Assembly (NCBI GenBank): GCA_016463265.1
Contig: JAEMRP010000023.1
Coordinates: 1 to 10,309, forward strand
Reading direction: 5' to 3'
DNA from: Microbacteriaceae bacterium
GTDB taxonomy: Bacteria; Actinomycetota; Actinomycetes; Actinomycetales; Microbacteriaceae
DNA: 10,309 nt
Each line of letters starts with the position of its first letter. Within the stretch, counting starts at the first letter, position 1. Below are positions 5,233 to 10,309 of the stretch, in pieces. The translations under genes were made by a program, and so were the position numbers. Below the pieces are notes generated by a model that saw only the letters and a program-made list of their open reading frames with translations, was not told where the DNA came from and ran no database searches.

Positions 5233-5944
5233 CGAATTCGACCGAGTGTCAAAAAAGTACGGTGACATCACTGCGCTGAACAGTTTTTCTCTGAAGGTTC
5301 CCACCGCGAAGATCACGGTGTTAATGGGGCTTTCCGGTTCGGGAAAGACGACCGCCATCCGAATGGTCAACAAAATGGTGACGCCCACCTCTGGGTCTGT
5401 GTCGATTGACGGAGTGGATGTTGCTGCTCGTGACGCCGTTTCGTTGCGCAGAACGGTCGGTTACGTCATACAAGAAGTGGGCCTACTCCCCCACAAAACA
5501 GTCCGCGAAAACGTGAGTCTCATTGCTCGTATCGCTGGGCAACCGGCAGACGTCGCCGAGGGTAACGCAACCGAAATGCTGACGATGGTCGGGATCGACG
5601 AACAATTCTTCAGTAGATACCCCCAGCAGTTGTCGGGTGGCCAACAGCAACGAGTCGGTGTCGCTCGAGCCCTCGCCATCAAACCCAACATTCTGCTGAT
5701 GGACGAGCCGTTCGGCGCCGTCGACCCGATTGTGCGAGAAGAACTGCAGGACGAGTTGTGCCGTATTCAGCGCGAACTCGGCCTCACCATCATTTTTGTC
5801 ACACACGATCGCCACGAAGCGGTGAAGATTGCCGACCAGTTGGTGGTTCTGTCGAACGGCGGTCACATTGAACAGGCCGGCGCTCCATCGGAACTCACGG
5901 CGACACCCGCCAACGCGTTTGTTCGAAAGATTCTCGGCGTCTAA
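5228..5944 (+). CDS. Quaternary-amine (betaine/choline/carnitine) ABC importer, ATP-binding protein
   Basis: This 238-residue ATPase drives uptake by the permease pair encoded next. Walker A is GLSGSGKTT (34-42, Lys40), followed by Gln82 of the Q-loop in VIQEVGLLPHKTV. The signature is LSGGQQQRV (135-143), Walker B is ILLMDEP (155-161, Glu160), and the H-loop has His193 in FVTHDRHEA. The Q-loop and DEPFGAVDPIVR stretches are typical of the OpuCA/ProV branch. OpuCA-type proteins usually continue with about 100-150 residues of CBS domains that sense ionic strength. This one stops right after the nucleotide-binding domain. The GTG start fits the family beginning MIEF, although no good ribosome site precedes it. 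Its stop overlaps the next start as TAATG. Confidence 0.93.
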   Translation: MIEFDRVSKKYGDITALNSFSLKVPTAKITVLMGLSGSGKTTAIRMVNKMVTPTSGSVSIDGVDVAARDAVSLRRTVGYVIQEVGLLPHKTVRENVSLIARIAGQPADVAEGNATEMLTMVGIDEQFFSRYPQQLSGGQQQRVGVARALAIKPNILLMDEPFGAVDPIVREELQDELCRIQRELGLTIIFVTHDRHEAVKIADQLVVLSNGGHIEQAGAPSELTATPANAFVRKILGV

Positions 5945-6585
5945 TGGAGTGGTTCATCGCCAACTGGACGTTTGTTGCAGGGTTGGCCGCCACCCACCTG
6001 AGCGTCTCAGTTGTTCCGATCGTCGTCGGCGCCTTCCTGGCCGTCGTGTTCGCGCGAGTAACACCCACTCGATGGGTAAACCCGGCCCGCGGAGTTCTCG
6101 GTGCAATCTATGCGATTCCGTCTCTTGCCTTGTTCGTGACGCTTCCCGCGCTCATCGGGACAGACTTCACCGGGCCGACAAACGTCGTCATCGCGCTCAC
6201 TATCTATGTCATCGCATCGATGTACTTCTCGGCGCACGATGCGTTCCATCAGGTCCCGCGACCTACAGTGACAAACGCCGAGTCTATGGGAATGAGCTCT
6301 CGGCAAATATTCTTCCACGTTGAGCTTCCGATGGCAGTGCCCGGACTCATCGCCGGATTGCGGGTCGCCGCCGCCAGCACCATTTCCATCGCTTCGATCG
6401 GAGCCGTCGTCGGCGTTCGAAACCTCGGGTACCTGTTTATTGACGGTTTTCAGCGAAAAATCCCCGAGGAAATCATCACGGGGGTCCTCGCAATCTTTGT
6501 CATTGCAGTTACTCTCGATGCCGGCTTGTGGCTCGTCGGTCGGCTGATGACGCGCTGGCGTTTCGTCACGGTCGACCATGCTTGA
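5944..6585 (+). CDS. Quaternary-amine ABC importer, permease subunit 1
   Basis: This 213-residue membrane protein has about five or six helices, starting near residues 10-36. It carries the ATPase-docking EAA-type loop AESMGMSSRQIFFHVELP at 112-129. The ISIASIGAVVGVRNLGYLFIDGF stretch (147-169) resembles OpuCB/OpuBB permeases. It would pair with the second permease to form the translocation path for glycine betaine-like osmolytes. It overlaps the ATPase gene by one base and the next permease gene by eight bases, so the operon is translationally coupled. Which of the two permeases corresponds to OpuCB or OpuCD cannot be settled by eye. Confidence 0.91.
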   Translation: MEWFIANWTFVAGLAATHLSVSVVPIVVGAFLAVVFARVTPTRWVNPARGVLGAIYAIPSLALFVTLPALIGTDFTGPTNVVIALTIYVIASMYFSAHDAFHQVPRPTVTNAESMGMSSRQIFFHVELPMAVPGLIAGLRVAAASTISIASIGAVVGVRNLGYLFIDGFQRKIPEEIITGVLAIFVIAVTLDAGLWLVGRLMTRWRFVTVDHA

Positions 6586-7264
6586 TCTCACCGAACTGGG
6601 GGCGTGGTTTTCCGACCCAGAGAACTGGGCTGGTCGCTACGGGTTGTGGAACCTCGTGGCAGAGCACCTCACGCTCACCTTTGTGGCAATCGTTGTCGCC
6701 GCGATAGTCGCTGTTCCGCTCGGTGTCGCGATCGGGCATTTAGGTCGGGGGGAATTCTTCGTTGTGGGGCTGGGATCGGCCTCGCGGGCCATTCCCACGA
6801 TGGGCTTACTGTTCGCACTCGTACTGGTCATGGGTGTCCAATTCAGAGAATTGTCTGTTGTGCTCGCGCTTTCCGCCATCGCTCTCCCGCCTCTCGTTGC
6901 CGGCGCATATTCCGGCGTGACGACGATTCCCCCGTGGATTCGCGACTCCGCCACCGCTCAGGGGATGACCGCCTGGCAACTCGTGCGACACGTGGAGCTT
7001 CCCCTTGCCGCGGCGTCGATCATCGGCGGATTTCGAATCGCGTACATCCAGGTCGTCTCCACCGTCGTTCTCGCTCCGCTGGTCGGACTAGGAGGTGTCG
7101 GGTTCGGAATCATTCAAGGCTTGGCTCTGCGCAACTTTTCACAAGTGACAGCGAGTTCGATCGTCATCATCGTGATAACCGTGGCCGGCGATCGCCTCAT
7201 TGGTTTGTCGCAAAAGTTTCTAAGCGATAGATTGGGTAAACCTAAACCTTTGGAGACATCATGA
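6578..7264 (+). CDS. Quaternary-amine ABC importer, permease subunit 2
   Basis: This 228-residue permease starts inside the preceding gene. It has a short amphipathic N-terminus (about 1-25) followed by five or six helices. The EAA-type docking loop is DSATAQGMTAWQLVRHVELP (123-142). The RAIPTMGLLFALVLVMG segment (70-86) and the GLGGVGFGII segment (170-179) are typical of OpuC/YehW-type permeases. Two different permeases in one operon match the usual OpuB/OpuC layout, in contrast to the single ProW of the ProU system. The stop overlaps the binding-protein start as ATGA. Confidence 0.91.
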   Translation: MLDLTELGAWFSDPENWAGRYGLWNLVAEHLTLTFVAIVVAAIVAVPLGVAIGHLGRGEFFVVGLGSASRAIPTMGLLFALVLVMGVQFRELSVVLALSAIALPPLVAGAYSGVTTIPPWIRDSATAQGMTAWQLVRHVELPLAAASIIGGFRIAYIQVVSTVVLAPLVGLGGVGFGIIQGLALRNFSQVTASSIVIIVITVAGDRLIGLSQKFLSDRLGKPKPLETS

Positions 7265-8136
7265 AACTCACGCGAATCGCCGCCGTTGCGGCCAGTATTG
7301 GATTGATCCTCGGCGTCGCCGGGTGCGCCCCGAGCGCTGTACCATCGAGCGAGCCCATCGTCATTGGCTCGCAGGCTTACTACTCGAATGAAATCATCGC
7401 CGAGGCCTACGCACTCGTGCTCGAGGACGCGGGATTCACCGTCGAGCGTAAATTCTCGCTCGGACAGCGTGACGTGTATGTCCCCGCAATCGTCGCCGGA
7501 GAAATCGACCTGTTCCCTGAATACACCGGCAACCTGTTGCAGTTCTTTGTTCCCACCGCCACGGAAACCGCCGCGGAGGACGTCTATGCGGCTCTCGCAA
7601 CGTCGTTGCCCGAAGGCCTCACCGCGCTCGCCATGTCGCCCGCGAGCGACCAGGATTCCTACAACGTGACACAGGAATTTGCGTCCGCAAACGGCGTTGA
7701 GTCCATTGCCGACCTGGCAAGCCTCGCCGACATCACTCTCGGTGGCGCGCCCGAACTCGCCGAACGCCCATACGGCCCGACCGGTTTGCTCGCAATGTAT
7801 GGCGTGACGGTTTCGTTCGAGGCAACGGGTGATACGACCGTTGAATCGCTCGTTGCCGGGATTGTCGACATGGCCAACGTGTACAGCGCGGACCCGCGAA
7901 TCCAGCAACTCGGTCTCGTGACACTGTCCGACCCGCTTGGGCTGTTCCTCGCGTCGAATGTTGTGCCGATTGCGTCGGAAGCAGTGAACGCCGATGCCCG
8001 CGCGCTGATTGACGCTGTTTCGGCAGCGATGAGCGCCGCGGATCTGGTCGCACTCAATGTTCGCAGCGTTGACGAGAAATTGTCTGCCGCGGTCATCGCA
8101 CGTGAATGGCTAGTGTCCGAAGGTCTTCTCGACTAG
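7261..8136 (+). CDS. Quaternary-amine ABC importer, substrate-binding lipoprotein
   Basis: This 291-residue lipoprotein captures the substrate outside the membrane and delivers it to the permeases. The signal peptide ends in the lipobox GVAGC with Cys22. The mature part is an OpuAC/ProX-type binding domain. Visible blocks are PIVIGSQAYYSNEIIAEAY (32-50), AIVAGEIDLFPEYTGNLLQFF (76-96) and the YNVTQEFA region, which correspond to the ligand cleft and dimeric-lobe elements of the family. Aromatic residues such as Tyr40, Tyr41 and Tyr88 are candidates for a cation-binding cage, but I cannot assign them without a structure. TTTGGAGA about five bases upstream is a fair ribosome site. It closes the four-gene operon and converges on the YqhA gene. 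Choline, betaine, carnitine and related amines are all possible ligands. Confidence 0.93.
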   Translation: MKLTRIAAVAASIGLILGVAGCAPSAVPSSEPIVIGSQAYYSNEIIAEAYALVLEDAGFTVERKFSLGQRDVYVPAIVAGEIDLFPEYTGNLLQFFVPTATETAAEDVYAALATSLPEGLTALAMSPASDQDSYNVTQEFASANGVESIADLASLADITLGGAPELAERPYGPTGLLAMYGVTVSFEATGDTTVESLVAGIVDMANVYSADPRIQQLGLVTLSDPLGLFLASNVVPIASEAVNADARALIDAVSAAMSAADLVALNVRSVDEKLSAAVIAREWLVSEGLLD

Positions 8137-8143
8137 ACCTCAG

Positions 8144-8157
8144 TCCCGGGCTCGGGA
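8144..8157. terminator. Weak candidate bidirectional terminator between converging genes
   Basis: TCCCG (8144-8148) pairs with CGGGA (8153-8157) around a GGCT loop, in the 21-bp gap between the binding protein and the YqhA gene. On the plus strand a TTTT tract follows only ten bases later. The stem is short, so confidence is low. Confidence 0.3.
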
Positions 8158-8640
8158 TTAGGGCTTAGTTTTGTCGCTGGGCTTGTCGCTTTTGCGTGTC
8201 GCCAACGCAAAAACGGCGAGGCCGGCAACTAGGGCACCAGCTCCGAGGCCGTACGCCACAACTTCATCTGCTCGGTTGGAGTCCACGAACACTCCGACGA
8301 ACACGACCGCGATAATGGCGACGACGACACCGATCAGTTTCGACTTGAGGTCGTCGAGATCGCGCACCCGCAGCCAGGCCGGAACCGGCAACTCGGGGTC
8401 GATAAACAATTCGTAGAGCCCGTAGCCAATGACGAGCAGAACGGTACCCAGCAGGATTGCGTCGACGGCAGTGAGCACGTCAACAATCGTGTCTTTGAGG
8501 TACGTGTCGGTTGTGACCGACTCGTACACAACGACGACCATTTCGATTGAGCCCTGAGCCATCAAGAGCAACGCCCCGATGATGGCGGCAATCGCGGGAA
8601 CAATCACGGCGTAGCGAGTGAGACCGAGTATTTGGCGCAT
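8158..8640 (-). CDS. UPF0114 (YqhA-family) integral membrane protein
   Basis: This 160-residue protein has four predicted helices, near residues 10-29, 56-78, 101-119 and 128-147. The family signature lies around helix 2: AILLGTVLLVIGYGLYELFID (61-81), with the GLYELFI core and the following acidic turn. The N-terminal RYAVIVPAIAAIIGALLLM helix is also typical. A Lys/Asp-rich cytoplasmic tail ends the protein. The biochemical role of the family is not known. The ATG at 8640 has no ribosome site but has TAAACT exactly six bases upstream, which fits a leaderless transcript. It converges on the ABC operon and diverges from pntA. Confidence 0.9.
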   Translation of the reverse strand: MRQILGLTRYAVIVPAIAAIIGALLLMAQGSIEMVVVVYESVTTDTYLKDTIVDVLTAVDAILLGTVLLVIGYGLYELFIDPELPVPAWLRVRDLDDLKSKLIGVVVAIIAVVFVGVFVDSNRADEVVAYGLGAGALVAGLAVFALATRKSDKPSDKTKP

Positions 8641-8652
8641 AGCGTCAGTTTA
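8641..8652 (-). promoter_or_regulatory. Candidate leaderless promoter of the YqhA-family gene
   Basis: On the minus strand TAAACT (8652 to 8647) is followed by six bases and the ATG at 8640. There is no recognisable -35. The zone where it would lie is framed by the inverted repeat CACCTCG (8659-8665) and CGAGGTG (8683-8689). Confidence 0.5.
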
Positions 8653-8658
8653 TGGGCT

Positions 8659-8689
8659 CACCTCGGGGGTTGGCTAGACGGGCGAGGTG
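8659..8689. repeat. Interrupted inverted repeat upstream of the YqhA-family gene
   Basis: CACCTCG at 8659-8665 and CGAGGTG at 8683-8689 are perfect inverted copies separated by 17 bases. They flank the position where a -35 element would be expected for the minus-strand promoter. Binding of a dimeric regulator is possible but unproven. Confidence 0.35.
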
Positions 8690-8713
8690 CCGACCTGAGC
8701 AACGGCAATCAGT

Positions 8714-8733
8714 CCGCGGTGCGTCAACCGCGG
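8714..8733. repeat. Palindromic operator candidate upstream of pntA
   Basis: CCGCGGT (8714-8720) and ACCGCGG (8727-8733) form a perfect seven-base inverted repeat with a six-base centre. It ends 13-15 bases before the only AT-rich -10-like sequence of the region (TATAGAAT, 8747-8754). It thus sits where the -35 element would be, a common place for a regulator site. Confidence 0.45.
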
Positions 8734-8746
8734 GCCCGTGCAACTG

Positions 8747-8754
8747 TATAGAAT
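8747..8754 (+). promoter_or_regulatory. Candidate -10 box of pntA
   Basis: TATAGAAT contains both TATAGA and TAGAAT and stands out in GC-rich surroundings. Transcription from it would give an untranslated leader of about 80 bases. No good -35 is present at 16-18 bases, since that space is taken by the palindrome. Confidence 0.45.
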
Positions 8755-8770
8755 TTGGAGACTGCCGAAA

Positions 8771-8863
8771 ATGACACTCTTCGTGAGGGGTCTGATTCGG
8801 ACTCGCCACAACGAGTGGCACAAAGGGGAAGGTTTGCGCACATGGCTCGTCTGGGAATCGTGA
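8771..8863 (+). CDS. Possible 30-codon upstream ORF overlapping the pntA start
   Basis: An ATG at 8771 opens a 30-codon frame that ends with TGA at 8861-8863, overlapping the first 22 bases of pntA in another frame. GGAG at 8757-8760 is ten bases upstream, a weak but possible ribosome site. The peptide begins MTLFVRGLIRTRHNEW and has three tryptophans and no recognisable domain. Its translation would run over the pntA ribosome site and could couple or inhibit pntA initiation. It may equally be a chance frame. Confidence 0.25.
   Translation: MTLFVRGLIRTRHNEWHKGEGLRTWLVWES
8801..8819 (+). repeat. Two alternative small hairpins in the pntA leader
   Basis: ACTCG (8801-8805) can pair with CGAGT (8812-8816), and GCCAC (8805-8809) can pair with GTGGC (8815-8819). 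The two stems share bases and exclude each other. They lie directly upstream of the AAAGGGGAAGG ribosome site (8822-8832). Five-base stems are weak evidence. Confidence 0.25.
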
Positions 8864-10309
8864 AAGAGGGCGACGGGGAAACACGGGTTGCCGCCACTCC
8901 GGACACCGTCACAAAGCTGTTGACCCTGGGCTACGAGGTCGTTGTTGAACGTGGCGCTGGTGCTGAATCGTCGTTCCCCGACTCTCAATACAAGGCGGCT
9001 GGCGCGATCGTCGCGGACAAAAAGAAGACGTGGTCATCCGAAATCGTGATGAAAGTCAACGCCCCCACCGACGCAGAGATTGCGACCATGGCGCCGGGAA
9101 CAACCGTGATTGGCGTGATGGCGCCCGGGCTCCGACCGGAACTTCTCGCTGCCCTGGCTAAGCGCGGACTCACGGCAATTGCGCTTGACGCGGTGCCTCG
9201 TATTTCGCGCGCCCAGTCGATGGACGTCTTGAGTTCCATGGCGAATCTCGGTGGTTACCGCGCCGTGATCGAATCCGCCTATGAGTTTGGCCGTCTCTTC
9301 ACCGGTCAGGTAACCGCAGCCGGCAAAGTGCCGCCGGCGAAAGTGCTTGTCGCCGGTGCAGGAGTTGCCGGACTCGCGGCGATCGGTACCGCGTCGAGCA
9401 TGGGCGCAATCGTTCGAGCGACCGACCCTCGCCCAGAGGTAGCAGACCAGGTCAAGTCCATCGGTGGCGAATACGTCGCGGTTGAAGTCAACGAAAAAAT
9501 GACGTCGTCTGACGGCTATGCCAAAGCGACGAGCGAGGCGTATGACCGTCGTGCAGCCGAGATTTATTCCGAGCAGGCACGCGACGTTGACATCATCATT
9601 ACGACCGCGCTCATCCCGGGCCGACCCGCGCCCAAGTTGTTGACCGAAGCAGACGTCGCGAGCATGAGACCCGGCAGTGTCATCGTCGATATGGCCGCCG
9701 GAATGGGCGGAAACGTCGCGGGGTCGAAAGCGGGCAAACGAGTCGTTACCGCGAACGGCGTCGTCATTCTTGGTTACACCGACCTTCCCGGCCGACTCCC
9801 CCAGCAAGCCTCGCAGCTTTTCGGCACCAACATGCTGAACCTTCTGAAACTCGTCACTCCCGAAAAAGACGGAAAACTAACCCTCGACTTTGACGATGTT
9901 GTTCAGCGCGCCGTGACGGTTGTCCAAGACGGCACCGTGATGTGGCCACCCCCGCCGGTGCAGGTTTCAGCCGCTCCCGCCGCCGCGGCGACTGAACCAG
10001 CGACTCCCGTTGAGAAACGAGTGATGTCGCCTCTTCGGAAGGGACTCCTGAAGGGAATCGGCCTCGCCGTTGTTCTTGCGATTTGCGCTTTCGCCCCCGC
10101 ACCCCTGCCCCAGCACTTCCTCGTGCTCATGTTGTCGGTGGTTGTCGGCTTTTACGTCATCGGCAAGGTGCACCATGCACTTCACACGCCACTCATGAGT
10201 GTGACAAACGCCATCTCGGGCATCGTTGTCGTGGGCGCGATCGCCCAACTCGCATCGGACAACATCGTCGTCCAGATTCTGGCCGCCGTCGGCGTCCTTC
10301 TCGCATCAA
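8842..10309 (+). CDS. pntA: Proton-translocating NAD(P) transhydrogenase subunit alpha, 3' end cut by window
   Basis: This enzyme moves hydride from NADH to NADP+ using the proton gradient and supplies NADPH. The 489 visible residues align in plan with the Escherichia coli PntA (510 residues), so about 20-25 residues are missing at the window edge. The NAD(H)-binding domain shows EGDGETRVAATP (9-20), the Arg120-Gln125-Asp128 loop in PRISRAQSMD, the Rossmann motif AGAGVAGLAA (171-180), GYAKATSEAY (225-234), TTALIPGRPAPKLL (254-267) and GYTDLPGRLPQQASQLFGTN (311-330). A Pro/Ala-rich linker (369-390) leads to helices near 404-420, 425-441 and 454-472, with HHALHTPLMSVTNAISGIVVVGA at 444-466. This is the fused form, in which the domain-I and first membrane part are one protein. 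AAAGGGGAAGG nine bases upstream supports the ATG. pntB would be expected just downstream. Confidence 0.96.
   Translation, partial: MARLGIVKEGDGETRVAATPDTVTKLLTLGYEVVVERGAGAESSFPDSQYKAAGAIVADKKKTWSSEIVMKVNAPTDAEIATMAPGTTVIGVMAPGLRPELLAALAKRGLTAIALDAVPRISRAQSMDVLSSMANLGGYRAVIESAYEFGRLFTGQVTAAGKVPPAKVLVAGAGVAGLAAIGTASSMGAIVRATDPRPEVADQVKSIGGEYVAVEVNEKMTSSDGYAKATSEAYDRRAAEIYSEQARDVDIIITTALIPGRPAPKLLTEADVASMRPGSVIVDMAAGMGGNVAGSKAGKRVVTANGVVILGYTDLPGRLPQQASQLFGTNMLNLLKLVTPEKDGKLTLDFDDVVQRAVTVVQDGTVMWPPPPVQVSAAPAAAATEPATPVEKRVMSPLRKGLLKGIGLAVVLAICAFAPAPLPQHFLVLMLSVVVGFYVIGKVHHALHTPLMSVTNAISGIVVVGAIAQLASDNIVVQILAAVGVLLAS

Noticed and set aside
7114..7908. 264-codon open frame antisense to the binding-protein gene
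   Set aside because: The sense strand encodes a clear lipoprotein of the OpuAC type. The antisense product has no recognisable motif and no ribosome site that I can see.
8722..8727. TTGACG on the minus strand as a -35 element
   Set aside because: No -10-like hexamer occurs 16-18 bases downstream. It is part of the centre of the palindrome.
9034..9807. 257-codon open frame antisense to pntA
   Set aside because: It mirrors the strongly conserved pntA coding region, and its His/Arg/Gly-rich product looks like a shadow translation.
1..10309. Mobile elements, CRISPR arrays, tRNA or rRNA genes
   Set aside because: I found no transposase or integrase motifs, no regularly spaced repeats and no RNA-gene signatures. 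Nearly all bases belong to ordinary protein-coding genes.

Overview
The window looks like a chromosomal stretch from an actinobacterium, most likely of the Microbacteriaceae type. This is an inference from moderately high GC, dense packing, several apparently leaderless genes with TAnnnT -10 boxes exactly six bases before the start codon, and the look of the SSB and lipoprotein genes. I see no mobile elements, CRISPR array, rRNA or tRNA. The window reads as ordinary core or near-core genome rather than a genomic island.

Left part, minus strand (1-1399): the N-terminal part of a lipoprotein (cut by the window edge), a short SSB paralogue and msrA. At 1400-1433 a 34-bp divergent region separates msrA from a tight plus-strand group: a YghZ-type aldo/keto reductase, an EamA-family exporter and a glutathione peroxidase-like thiol peroxidase. 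The last three overlap by 10 and 4 bases, so they are almost certainly co-transcribed. With msrA they form a cluster for repair and detoxification of oxidants and reactive aldehydes.

Centre (3948-5206): a single-domain six-helix ion channel of the bacterial voltage-gated type, with a classic S4 arginine ladder and a TLENF pore motif, followed by a small DUF427 protein behind a strong Shine-Dalgarno site. Two consecutive hairpins lie between DUF427 and the next operon; the second covers that operon's GTG start.

Right part: a four-gene ABC importer of the betaine/choline/carnitine class (5228-8136; ATPase, two permeases, lipoprotein binding protein), with all junctions overlapping. A convergent minus-strand UPF0114/YqhA membrane protein follows. 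After a 201-bp control region comes the start of pntA (8842 to the window end), the alpha subunit of the proton-translocating NAD(P) transhydrogenase, which would supply NADPH for the reductive enzymes at the left.

The points most worth a second look are the channel's filter and C-terminal segment, the repeated leaderless promoter geometry, and the structured leaders of ssb, the ABC operon and pntA. I do not see a clearly new multi-gene system.
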